From NCBI RefSeq assembly GCF_963678635.1, contig NC_087062.1:58234129-58298128 (forward strand): a stretch of DNA of 64,000 nucleotides, written 5' to 3'. Source of the DNA: Symsagittifera roscoffensis. Its lineage: Eukaryota > Xenacoelomorpha > Acoela > Convolutidae. Of the stretch, positions 44,601 through 52,679 are shown in pieces (positions within the stretch are counted from its first letter, which is position 1; every line of letters starts with the position of its first letter). Both the position numbers and the translations under genes were made by a program. The notes beneath the pieces were generated by a model. It worked only from the letters and a program-made list of their open reading frames with translations, had not been told where the DNA came from and searched no databases.

Positions 44601-47600
44601 ACTCGAAAAGTACAAGGATTTGAGCTGTCATATTTGGAGGCAAGATTCGCAATCCTTGAGAGTACTCTGAATGCACCCAAATAAAGGGTTGGGAACTTCA
44701 AGAATATTAAATTATTTTGTAATTTGAGTTTTCTGAAAATTTTTGAAAAAGTCCTCAAAATCGTCGTATCTCGTACACTAAAATGATTTGGGCTCTCATA
44801 ATTGGAGGTCAAATTTGCAAGCCCTCGGGAAATCCTGACAGCTTCCCACTATTGGGCTGCTTAATTTAAACTCGGTGAAATAGCCACTAAACTCAAACTG
44901 GAAAATCGAAAAAAAAAATCTTAACCATTGCAATATACGATTATAGCTTAAACGTGAAAAAATTCTTTCTTTTAACATGCAAAAATAATGCGTTGAAAAA
45001 ACTTAAACGTGGCGAGATAGTGAAGCCCGCATTTAAATATATAAAAGATAATAGATTTTGAAGGGGAATGCGCGCCGATAAAACGCAATTTTTTGTCAAA
45101 ACTTTCGAAAAAGTACGCAAAAATCGCCTGCGGCGCGACATTTTTGAATCTTTAATGTGTTTTCAGATTGCTTGGAAAACCTATTTGGTCAGTCAATCTA
45201 ATCCACCTAAAAAAAGATTGACAAAAAAAAGATTTCCCCTGCTTAAAGCTCGTTGTTTTTTGTAAATCTGTTATGATTGACACTAGTTAAAGTTCATCAA
45301 ACTGCATCATTAGATAAATTTTTTATTCTGCAGGGAATTCTAAAAATTTTTAAAAAAAAACACCTTTTTCTAACCATAAACTAATTCTTATTTTTTCGCA
45401 CCATTTCCTCTTTCGGATTTTGAGAGCGTATTTTGCCTTTCTTTTAGCATTTGAATCGAGCTTAAAAAAACAAAAGTCAAACTGGAAATGATTACATTTG
45501 GCATCAGCAAATTTATAGACTTCCCTGGAAAAAGGCAACACGACATAAAAGCAACACATCTTCGCACTTTGCTCATTGACACTAACCAACTTGCACCTTC
45601 ACGCGTTGGAAGGTTATCAGTCGACCTTGCAGTTGTTATTTCAGAAAATCAAGGAATTTTTTGGACGCGCCTCAATCTTTCCTACCAATCCTCATCGCCG
45701 CATTAGAGATTTCATTGAGAACTTTGAGAACATAACTTAAACGAGTATAATACACTGCCTTTAATTCATGAATGAAAGCGCCGCGTTCTCTACACTTTGC
45801 GAGGTACTCCAGGAACATGAATGTGCTGAAGGTCTCATTCTGAATGTCTTCTACACAGGCGTCAGGAGGAAGTAATAATCGAACTCTGTCCCCAAAACTA
45901 GCTACGAACGTGAGCCTATCCGGGTCGTACTCAAAGACATCTTCGCAATCCAAATCATCCATTTCTACTCGGTTGTAGCGGTCGGGACAAAATCCGAAAT
46001 CTGCTACTAGTTGATTGGCTTGAACAGACGGAATCAAGTTCTTGTTGAGAAATTGCACGGCGTCACATGGGCTGTAGTTGCGCTGCTGTTGTTCGTATAA
46101 CAGAAGTGGTTCAGTTATCAAGGGAACAACCGTTAACTTTCGCGGTTGGTCTAGATAGTAACACCTAAATACCAACTTTATCATAGGGTTCTATTTATTC
46201 GTAGGTATAAACACAGCCAGCAACCAATTGAAAAAGTGTTAATAAAATGAGGGAAGCATTGAAAAATTATTGCTTTTCTCCCCGAAAAAAATTATAAAGC
46301 TAAATCAATTTCGGTTAAATAAACTGTCCCTGTTTTGATTTAAAAAAGGTCCAATTTGAGAAGAGATTACTGATTCCACGTGTATTTAATTCCGTTGGCG
46401 ACTCTTTTACATCTTTACAAAATTTGAGCTTTAATTGAAGTTCACAGAAAAATTTTGAAAAGACAACAACCACAATAGCTGAGATTCACTTAGTTCAATA
46501 ACACTCAATAAAAACAGTCAACAGACAGTTACACGGTGTTCTTTAACTCGAAGAGCCAAAAAATGTTTGTGATCGAAATGTGTTAATAAAAACTTGGATT
46601 TTGCCCAAAAACTACAAGTTGTTTCTAACAAAATACGTGCGAAGAATGAAAATTTTTGTGATAATGGAACTTTTTCAAGGACTTTTGCAGGAAAAATTCT
46701 CGCACCAGGTTCTCTCAATTGAATTTTTCATCTCAGATTTCTTAGGGTATTTAGGAAAATATTTAAGAAATTTTAAAAACGGTCAAAAAATCAATAACAT
46801 GACTTTTTCAGCAAAAAGCAGATCGTCGTTGCTAAAGTAGAGAAGATGACAAAACTGGGGTATCTTGATTGAACACTTAACCTGAGAACTGGCCCGGTAG
46901 TTAACGATTAAGGTCAAAAAGTTTTTCAAAACTTTGATTTATTTAAAGGCCATAGCTTGTTTCGAAAAAAAATTAGGCGTAGCCAATTATTAAGGCAGAC
47001 TTTCAGCAACCTGTTGTTTCGATTGAGGGAAGTCCAAAAATCGGCCAACAAATCAAAAACTTGACAATTCCGAGAATCATAGTTTTATGTGTACAAATAT
47101 GGTGCGTAGCCGTTAATGCAACAGAGATTCACGCAACCTATGATTTCGATTGAACACAAAACTACCGATTAGGGATGGTAGTTTTCGAGAAAGGTCAAAA
47201 AGTATCAAAAACGGTCAAAACTCAAATTTTTTTTTATTTATTTGAAGGTCATAGCATGATTCGCTTGAAGGACTTTACCGAGGCCCATAACTTTGTGAGG
47301 CAAAAAAGTTTGAGCTGTGAAAATTGCGAAAAAATTTCCCATAAACTTTTCTTTGAATTGAATTGAACCCAAAATCTCACTTTTGGGAGGGTAGTTTTCG
47401 AGAAAAGTAAAAAAACCTTCAAAAAAGTCAACAAATAAAAAAAGACTATTTTCAGAGCCGTTACTTTGTGTTAAAAAATGGGGACAGCCGCTGATGCAAA
47501 ACATAGCCATTCGAAGATTGAAAAAGAGTAATTAACGTGAGTAAACATAAAAAAACACTGACTTAGTTGAATAAATCTCAACTTTCGAATTTCAAAGAAA

Positions 47601-50600
47601 AAAATAGATGCCTTTTCAGCTCTTTGAATTTCAAAACGATTTATGATCGGCGCATTTTTTACACAGATACGAAGCGGAGCTTCGCACCAAATGCGATGCA
47701 ACACACACATAGCATTGCAAGCTAGCAGACAGAAAATAAAACAAAATCCACTAATTCGAAAAACAATTAGAACATTTCGAAAAAACCATCACTACAAAAT
47801 TTTCAGAAATTTGTCTGGAATGCTGTTCAAATTAAAACCACAAAAACTGGCGTTTAATAAGTATTCGGACACAAATTTTGAAAAATTTGAAAAAATCGAA
47901 AATCTTAAATTTTACGCTGCTCCCCCTGCGGAAACAAAAAAAGCGTAAAAATCTATTTTCCCTTTAAAACAACGTTTAACTAAGTCACTTGCTCGATAAA
48001 ACAAAAGCAAAATCAATTGAAGCCAATCAAACCAGCGAAGAACAAACGAGGAAAGTTACAAAGTAAGTTTACAAATTACAGAAGACGAAACTCTTTCGGT
48101 TACAATAAAAGTTATCAACAGCCCAGAAAAAATCCGTAACAACGCAACTAAGCCGACCTTTGAATTTTACATAAGCAGCATAACAAAACTTGCGAAGCGG
48201 AAACAAATCCGACAATATTAGGGGAGATGCCAGTTGAGCCGAAAAAACTTGAGCAGATATATCACTTAAGTCCTTAGGGTGCAAACGCGATGGCGTTAAA
48301 TCTAGCCCAAGTGCGAAGGAACCTCGAAGTTGTTAAGACTCATTAATAAAGCAAGATGCAAATATAAGAAAGTTTGTTGACGGGAAAAATATCTAGTTAT
48401 CAATTACAAGCGACTTGCTTTCGCAAGTGTAGAGTACTGAAATCTACTTTTGAAACAAAAGACAAAATTCATTTTTAGCTGTTTGTTATCGGATAACTTA
48501 ACTTACCTCTCATTTAGCAAAATAAAATTTGATATGAGAAAAGAGCGAAAAAAGAGACGGAGCGTAGTTTCGCACCACTTGCGAATTGACACAAAAACAT
48601 CACGGCAGCTAGTCAAAAAAACAAACAAAATTTTTCGCAATGGAAAAACGCAATGGCCAAAAATAATGCGTTTTGAAACAAAAATAATCAATCGATAAAT
48701 AAGCAGACAATAATTGGGTAGTATAGCTTGAGTCAAAAAAAACCTCGCAAAAAATTCTAGCTGTTTTTTACGCCTAACACTGAAGCAGAAAAACAACTGT
48801 TTTCACCATAAAAAAAGTTTTCACCATTAAAGCAAAATATTATCGCAATTTATAAAGAAAAAAATAAATGGCAATTATAGTTCAAATTTATTTAAAAAGG
48901 AAAAGTTCATGCATTGGAAACAAGCCGATAAAAACAAGCAGCCAAACGACAGTCCGACCATTTATTTTCCCCTTAAAAGTTTCAATTAGAAAAATCATGG
49001 CTCTTGGCCGAAATCGAACAAGCACTATTTTCGACCAGCCAGGGTCCTTGCAGAAACCGCCTTTGGATTTGAATTTATTATAAGCATTAAACTTCTCATG
49101 CACAATTTCTCGTAGTAAATTAACGGAAAAAATCTAGTAAACGATTGCAATACCCTCCATGCAAAAGTAAACAAAACGGCGAATTGGCACTTTCAAAACA
49201 AGAAAAAACAGAACTTATTTGTTGGACACTATTGGTGCGATCTATATTAGAAAAAAGTCAAATCGTAATATAATACAAGCGTTTGCTTGAGTTCAAAAAC
49301 TTCAGAAACAAAAGACTTAAAAATTGAAAAATCACTCAATTAGCGCTTTTAGCATTCATAACGTGTTTCCAATGGGCTGACAAATTAGGTCAGTGGGCTG
49401 ACATAGCAGGTCAAAACTAACAAAAGCGAAGTTGCACTTCACGCACAAAAACATGAGTTACATAGAGACGAAGCTGAGCTTCGCACCACTTGCGACACAA
49501 AAATGAATGCAGGTGATTAAAATCATATGAAAAAAAATCAAAAAAAAAAGTTATAAAAATCTCAAAACACCCAAAAAGATCTAAAGCAAAAATAAGCAGG
49601 CATACAAAAATCTAAAAGTGCTGAAAAGTTTGCAAGAAAAACAGGTCCGGACTGGAATCGAACTCCAGGTCTTTGTCCTCAAGCATGGGTGTAAGAGCAA
49701 CTTATAAAAGAGCTGAATCTTCATAAAAAGCATGCTACGGGAATTATTTCGACAAAAACAAACAGACGGACGATAGTTCAAAAAAGCTCATTGTTTGCAA
49801 AAAAAAACAGATCCCGACCGGATCGAACCAAAAGTATTTGCCGTCTCAAGCAGGCGTGTTACCTCTACGTTAGATGCACCAGGAGGTTGATTCAATTAAC
49901 AACACAGAGGCGAAGCCCAGCTTCGCGACAATTATGATACAAAAAACATTGCTTTACAAAATATTGAAAGGAGTAAGAGAAAAGGTAGATTCTTTTTAAA
50001 ATTAAGCTGAAAAAATTACTAGAAAAAAGTCAAAAATTTATCTACAAAAATTCCATTTCTTAATCTCGGACAATGATCAAAAACAGCCTTATCAAGCATA
50101 AAGAACCAAAGATCGAGCAGTAAAAAAAGGCTAAAAAAATATATCGACCCTAGTTAAGCCGAAAACGAAACTGTAGACTTATGAACATTCTAGATAAAAA
50201 AAACTTTTGAAGCAAAATTCGTACGACCCTGAAACAGACAGAAGCATTAAAAACCAATTTGCCCCTAACAACGCAACATAAATTGACTACCGATACAATA
50301 CACAAAAAAAACCCATTCTTTGAAAACGGACAACTTCAAAAACTTATCAAATAATATAAATGCTTCGGAAAAATAGCCGACAGAAATTAAGACGAAAACA
50401 ACAAACCAAGAAAACACCTATATTTTTTCAATATTTGAATTAAAAAAAACTTTCAATACCCAACACGAACTAAAAAGTAGTTTTATTTGAATTAGAGCAT
50501 GTGATCCTTTTAGCATGTCGGAATGTCGGCAGAAAGTTTTTTTTAGAAGAAAAAATGTAGATTCCGATCAAAAGTCACTTGCTCTCGCAAATAAAGGCTG

Positions 50601-52679
50601 TACATGAGTGAGCCCAGGGCCCAGGAAGTGAGTTCTGTGAAACAATCTATTAGGGGAAAAATCTAGTACCAGATTTCAATACCCTTGCTTATCGCAAAGG
50701 TAAAATTATTTTTGAACAAAGGCGAAGCTGGGCTTCGCACCACTTGCAAGACTGAAAGCCACCGAACCGAAAAAATCCAACGCCAAAAAACCTAACACCC
50801 GAATATTTCATATGATGGTCTCAAAAATGATACTCATAAAAATCCAAAAGTTGGATTTTTTGAAGCAGAAAAATTTCTATGTGCCATTACTTTGAGCCAA
50901 TTAGCAACTAATTTCTAAGACATCACAAGAAATTAAGAATTATAGTTGAATTACTAATGAAAAAACACACTATACAGAACAAAAGAAAACATTAAGTGTA
51001 CTGAAAACAAATAGCGAAAATAAACTAAATTTGTTATTTTGAAGCAAAAAATTCGGGAAATAACAAGAAAAATATGCAAAAAAATGTAGAAGTATTTAGT
51101 GATCTGATAGCACTTAAGGTCTCCTAAACCGAGTCTCTTCTTTACAGAAGTAATCGTTCTACAAAAACATATAGAGTAGAAAATACTTAAAGCAAAATGA
51201 AATTAATTGACGACAAAACTGATTGAAAATTATACCAATTAAATTGCTAATAGAATCATTCCTCAATTACATTCGCCAAAAAATATGACGCAGAGGCGAA
51301 GCTCAGCTTCGCTCCACTTACGATACAAAACACGAGAGCCCCTAAATAGGAAAAAGTTTAAAATGTCGAAAAAACTAGAATTATTGAAATAAATTATGAA
51401 ATTACGCTCACCGTCAAAACACAAACACTATTAGCTCGTCAAATGAATTAATATGATGTCAATAAGCCAATATAATATAAACCAAACCCTATTAAGCCGG
51501 AAAAAAAATGAAAACTAAAAGAAGCCGGAAAAAAATTCAAAAGTTATGACTAATAAAGTTAATTGTCGAAAGACGCAATATGAAGCCATTAAGCCGATAT
51601 AATTAGGTCACTAAGCCAAAAAAAATATCAACCGAAACCATTTGAGCAGAAAAAAAACAAAAAGAAAATAAACGAAGTCAAGAATTAACAAACAGCATAA
51701 GTAAATAACAACCCTAACAGCAACTACAATGTACATTGCGTTTGGCAAAAAAAAATTCTTCGACTAAGCCGACAAAAACTGTGAGCAGTCAAATACTAGT
51801 CTGACAATTGTTTGAAACAGAACTTTTCCAGTATGAAAAAAACAGGGTCCTGTCAGATTCGAATCTAGGACCTTTGTCGTTCCAGGAGTGTTCGCTAATT
51901 CCAGACCATGTGTGTGAGAGAGATCGAGAGAGTAATTTACGGGAAAAAAATCTAGTACCCGGCTGCAATACCCTTGCATATTGCAAGGGTAACCATCTAG
52001 ATAATGAAAATTTAAGCAAAGGAAAACTTTTTATCTATCAGATATTTTTACACCCCCACACTTCTTTTCAAGAACAAAAATGATATTCTTCGCATCAGAA
52101 AACGCAATAATAATACCAAATAAATGCCCGAAATCTTTTTAGCATGATTAAGATGATTTCGGAGGCTCATTATATCGCAAAAGTGATCGCAATTGAAATA
52201 ATATTTTAATAATTTTGAGCTCAGGACATCAATATTTTCAAAATGACTCAACAAATACTATAGCCTTTAATAATACTATCAGCTTTGATTTTAATTTACG
52301 GCCGGATTATAAGCATATAGTGTAATGAATCGGAACCGAGAGATTGAACAGAAAAATTTGGGTCGGAGTTCGGTTGGAAAAATCGAACTCGTACAAAACG
52401 CAAGCGCTTGCAATTAAAAAAAATTGCCAAAGGAGATGTTTGAAAATTAGTCTGCTTCTTTAGACATCCTTAGCATTTGAATTCAACGAATGAAAGGCGA
52501 AGAAGAGCTTTTAACCTGCATCCGGGTTTTACGAGCAGGTAGCTGATGATGCGCAGTTTTTGACAACGAGTGATCTGTTTGTCAAGGAGTCTGCCGATCT
52601 CGAACCAGAGTTTGGTGAGTGTGATTCCGGCCACTCCCTCCAAGGCCACCTGTTCACTAGCCATCAGCAGCACCTCCAT
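31388..52679 (-). CDS. GTF3C1: GTF3C1 / TFIIIC220, largest subunit of RNA polymerase III factor TFIIIC
   Basis: Proposed coding exons, 5' to 3' on the minus strand: 52679-52516, 46164-45686, 45625-45597 (tentative), 43248-41662, 41073-40801, 40589-40325, 40189-39890, 37529-37070, 36296-35266, 32676-31388. The sum is 5877 nt (1958 residues; human about 2109), and phases agree throughout. TFIIIC220 binds the B box of tRNA-type promoters in the nucleus. Landmarks shared with human GTF3C1: EQVALEGVAGITL at the N-terminus; LRRAIILKHLAKI...KKFLDILSSEGLI and KEIHLIVLPGVDENHKLV in the central winged-helix region; FGLFVPTMHMAKILH...WIHYSDVLDMLPM; YDTSQNPDVLDL...LEDYWEKL; LRVIWSSEEDAVLV; and a C-terminal winged helix with AAFINWDGSL and GMGFNDFYDRIS. 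Start: the ATG at 52679 gives MEVLLMASEQVALEG, matching the human spacing. Confidence 0.93.
32694..32740 (-). repeat. Family A left-hairpin fragment beside a splice acceptor
   Basis: TCAGAGGCGAAGCTGCACTT then CGCAAACACAAGCGAGAGAA is the family A left end, subfamily with AAACACAAGCGAG. The rest of the unit is absent or diverged. It starts 16-18 bp from the AG at 32677-32678. Confidence 0.5.
32985..33780. repeat. Family E block 2 (GTF3C1 intron 9)
   Basis: Anchors GGCGTAGCCGCTATAAAG (33009), GTGCAGCTTCTTATTCATGG (33283), GGTGTAGCCGCTGATGCAG (33440) and GGTGAGGCTTCTGGAGAC (33599) recur every ~135-160 bp. AATTGAACCC and GGGAGGGTAGTTTT blocks lie between them. Confidence 0.65.
33781..35265. other. 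Rest of GTF3C1 intron 9
   Basis: A family A left hairpin fragment is present at 34144-34190 (ACACAGAGGCGAGGTTGCAA). Otherwise this is AT-rich with no recognised element; a GGCCGGCCGG patch lies near 34535. Confidence 0.4.
35266..36296 (-). CDS. GTF3C1: GTF3C1 coding exon 9 (SANT/Myb-like domain)
   Basis: The acceptor is TGGTTTAG and the donor TTAG^GTACGT. It encodes KEHLRVIWSSEEDAVLVYGY, equivalent to human [20 protein letters not shown], then an RRFRYLMSH helix. The ARYIVKNPQAYLNY-type region and a long helical stretch follow. Confidence 0.93.
36297..37069. other. GTF3C1 intron 8 with a family H copy
   Basis: At 36412-36480 a B-like left end is present: TTCCGACCACTCTCGTAGAG, an intact CCACTCTCGTAGAGTGG hairpin, then AGGGTGAGTTTTTCGG. 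It matches 16427. The rest is AT-rich and unassigned. Confidence 0.5.
37070..37529 (-). CDS. GTF3C1: GTF3C1 coding exon 8
   Basis: The acceptor TTGATAG precedes GA-ACT and the donor is GAAAA^GTTAGT. This donor, not the later GTTCAT, gives the phase exon 9 needs. It encodes EERLFLQDPIHWYPVKEANA and a basic Lys/Arg-rich linker (VKKKHRENRILQRSLKRAA), as in the basic region before the SANT-like domain of human GTF3C1. Confidence 0.85.
37790..38100 (-). mobile_element. Family A SINE-like unit, degenerate
   Basis: The left end ACACAGTGGCGAAGCAGAGA is followed by TTCGCATCAATTGCGATACA. Further in are AAGCGGAAACAAAGCCGAC and TGAGCCGAAAAA motifs. No box B is retained. Confidence 0.5.
38160..38585 (+). 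repeat. Family C right-part fragment
   Basis: It contains ATCTCAACCTTCGAATACCG, CGCTGGAAAATCTGATAATT, GTAGATCACGTTTTTCGTG and ATGACCTATATAAGAGTACT, all shared with 14450-14700 and 24900-25150. Confidence 0.55.
38586..38660 (-). mobile_element. tRNA-like SINE head
   Basis: On the minus strand GTGGTGGTAAAGTGACTCAA is box-A-like, and GGTTCAAGTCCCACC matches a canonical box B almost perfectly, with normal-looking spacing. Whether it is a tRNA pseudogene or a SINE head is open. It directly abuts the family A unit at 38674. Confidence 0.5.
38674..39205 (-). mobile_element. Family A SINE-like unit, two-headed subfamily
   Basis: The left end is ACACAGAGGCGAAGCTGAGC with the GCGAAGCTGAGCTTCGC hairpin. 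It contains two inverted box-B motifs: AAATCGAACTCC near 38984 and GGATTCGAACCCC near 39128. The latter pairs with the box-A-like TGGCGTAGAAGTAAAACAAC on the minus strand. It shares layout and text with 49460-49901, so this subfamily has two tRNA-like modules. Confidence 0.65.
39350..39869 (-). mobile_element. Family A SINE-like unit
   Basis: ATTAAGCCGAAAATTATTAA, CTAAGCCGACAAAACATAAG and an inverted box B (CAGATTCAAACAAAGGACC) lead to GTCTAGTACCCGATTG and the closing CCCTTGCTTATCGCAAGGG hairpin. The unit ends 20 bp from the exon 7 donor of GTF3C1. Confidence 0.65.
39890..40189 (-). CDS. GTF3C1: GTF3C1 coding exon 7
   Basis: The acceptor is AATGTTAAG and the donor TTTCG^GTTAGG, chosen because it gives the phase exon 8 needs. 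It encodes DTSQNPDVLDLSSYPTT and FELRDLVSLEDYWEKLRDIS, parallel to human VDTTICDPHYN...LNSMQDVENYWFDLQCVC. Confidence 0.9.
40325..40589 (-). CDS. GTF3C1: GTF3C1 coding exon 6
   Basis: The acceptor is CTTGACCTCAG and the donor TATG^GTAAGT. It encodes VLAMFLEKTAMSTNFNALCN and ANRVWYLVKILCALGLVTLS, then a KAAFIYIHTKACFYG strand. It aligns with the human FSVVENLQRLCYMGLLQF region. Confidence 0.93.
40801..41073 (-). CDS. GTF3C1: GTF3C1 coding exon 5
   Basis: The acceptor is AATGTTTAG and the donor GAAG^GTACAA; the exon is exactly 91 codons. It encodes TTFGLFVPTMHMAKILHSIL and CAYGDGWIHYSDVLDMLPMK, matching human GFLPKMPRLRVVHMFLWYL and FGFGWALVSDILLCLPLS. Confidence 0.93.
41210..41515. repeat. 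GTF3C1 intron 4: family F and family A fragments
   Basis: At 41245-41300, AGAGCCCGGAAAATCAATTC matches the family F interior. At 41390-41515, AAACAATAAGCAGACACGAG and an inverted box B (CAGATTCGAATCTTG) are a family A remnant. Confidence 0.45.
41662..43248 (-). CDS. GTF3C1: GTF3C1 coding exon 4 (central winged-helix region)
   Basis: The donor CCAAAG^GTAAGC is strong. The acceptor CTGGCTGAAG is the first AG after the T-tract and gives phase 0. It encodes 529 residues: an N-terminal helical region (SLPRKFLRPCYG, LKKVVEKMKADGYIKVVYIK), a low-complexity spacer, then FFRTDLQKLRRAIILKHLAK and EGLINQLGVKYERHGIEKEI, matching human RRNLIIEAV...[30 protein letters not shown]. A Ser/Asn/Glu-rich tail follows. 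Confidence 0.92.
43249..44159. other. Part of GTF3C1 intron 3
   Basis: A family A-like left end (ACACAGCGGCGAAAACGAAA) lies at 43307. A weak HTH-like open stretch (FLEHVGISRRTKAR) lies near 43590. A family F left terminus (CTGGGCGGATTTAGGGGGG) with GACCCCCTCATCAACCAAAG interior lies at 44006-44160. The rest is unassigned. Confidence 0.45.
44160..45056. repeat. Family D block 3
   Basis: It opens with TCCGGTGCTTCGAATTTTTG as block 4 does. It continues through monomers (GCAACTCCTGAGAGTACCCT, GACAGCATCCAATTTCAGGG) spaced ~150-170 bp and ends with the shared tail (TAGCTTAAACGTG, AACATGCAAAAATAATGCG, GCATTTAAATATATAAAAG). Confidence 0.75.
45070..45250. repeat. Family F fragment
   Basis: CGCAAAAATCGCCTGCGGCG and TTGGTCAGTCAATCTAATCC with CACCTAAAAAAAGATTGAC follow the family F interior seen at 11690-11820. 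Confidence 0.4.
45597..45625 (-). CDS. GTF3C1: Tentative GTF3C1 29-nt microexon (exon 3)
   Basis: Exon 2 ends in phase 1 and exon 4 begins in phase 0, so at least one exon of length 2 mod 3 is missing. This segment follows an AACTGCAAG acceptor, precedes GTGCAAG, is 29 nt long, and reads (G)RLITFQRVK across the join. That resembles human NGLITMQSHVI at the same position. Both splice sites are only fair, so it could be a coincidence. Confidence 0.4.
45686..46164 (-). CDS. GTF3C1: GTF3C1 coding exon 2
   Basis: The acceptor TTGGTATTTAG joins AG + G (Arg) with exon 1, and the donor is ATTG^GTAGGA. It encodes YYLDQPRKLTVVPLITEPLL, DRLTFVASFGDRVRLLLP, and FMFLEYLAKCRERGAFIHEL, then VLKVLNEISN. This corresponds to human [21 protein letters not shown]...HYHRKILN. 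Confidence 0.9.
46440..47520. repeat. Family E block 3 (GTF3C1 intron 1)
   Basis: Anchors GGCGTAGCCAATTATTAAG (46976), GTGCGTAGCCGTTAATGCAA (47101) and GGACAGCCGCTGATGCAAAA (47482), with CGATTGAACACAAAACTACC, GGGAGGGTAGTTTTCGAGAA and TCAAAAACGGTCAAAA spacers, repeat at roughly 125-160 bp or multiples of it. Confidence 0.6.
47661..48432 (-). mobile_element. Family A SINE-like unit (cluster member 1)
   Basis: The left hairpin is GATACGAAGCGGAGCTTCGC, then CACCAAATGCGATGCAACAC. Interior AAGCCGACC and TGAGCCGAAAAAACTTGAGC motifs follow. The closing hairpin is ACTTGCTTTCGCAAGT. Confidence 0.6.
48553..49170 (-). mobile_element. Family A SINE-like unit (cluster member 2)
   Basis: The left end is AGAGACGGAGCGTAGTTTCG then CACCACTTGCG. 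It has an inverted box-B-like GAAATCGAACAAGCAC near 49010. The right end AAATCTAGTAAACGATTGCA is followed by a decayed closing hairpin. Confidence 0.55.
49460..49901 (-). mobile_element. Family A SINE-like unit, two-headed (cluster member 3)
   Basis: The left hairpin is GACGAAGCTGAGCTTCGC, then ACCACTTGCGACACAAAAAT. Inverted box-B motifs are GGAATCGAACTCCAGG (49654) and GGATCGAACC (49819). The minus-strand box-A-like text is TAACGTAGAGGTAACACG. It parallels 38674-39205 and directly abuts the next unit. Confidence 0.7.
49902..50703 (-). mobile_element. Family A SINE-like unit (cluster member 4)
   Basis: The left hairpin is GCGAAGCCCAGCTTCGC. The right end ATCTAGTACCAGATTTCAAT runs into the closing hairpin CCTTGCTTATCGCAAAGG. 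The box B region is not clear in this copy. Confidence 0.6.
50714..51287 (-). mobile_element. Family A SINE-like unit, right part lost (cluster member 5)
   Basis: The left hairpin is GCGAAGCTGGGCTTCGC, then ACCACTTGCAAGACTGAAAG. No closing hairpin precedes the next unit at 51288. Confidence 0.5.
51288..51992 (-). mobile_element. Family A SINE-like unit, most complete copy (cluster member 6)
   Basis: The left hairpin is GCGAAGCTCAGCTTCGC, then TCCACTTACGATACAAAACA. A series of AAGCCGATAT and AAGCCGACAAAAAC motifs follows, then the inverted box B (CAGATTCGAATCTAGGACC, near 51858), a GAGAGAGATCGAGAGAG run, AAATCTAGTACCCGGCTGCA and the closing hairpin CCCTTGCATATTGCAAGGG. Its 705 bp can serve as the reference layout. 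Confidence 0.7.
51993..52515. other. Unassigned start of GTF3C1 intron 1
   Basis: No recognised element or gene; AT-rich. Confidence 0.4.
52516..52679 (-). CDS. GTF3C1: GTF3C1 coding exon 1
   Basis: It encodes MEVLLMASEQVALEGVAGIT and onward through KLWFEIGRLLDKQIT to LLVKPGCR, aligning with human MDALESLLDEVALEGLDGL. The donor is TGCAG^GTTAAA, phase 2. The second in-frame Met (MASEQ) is a possible alternative start. Confidence 0.88.
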
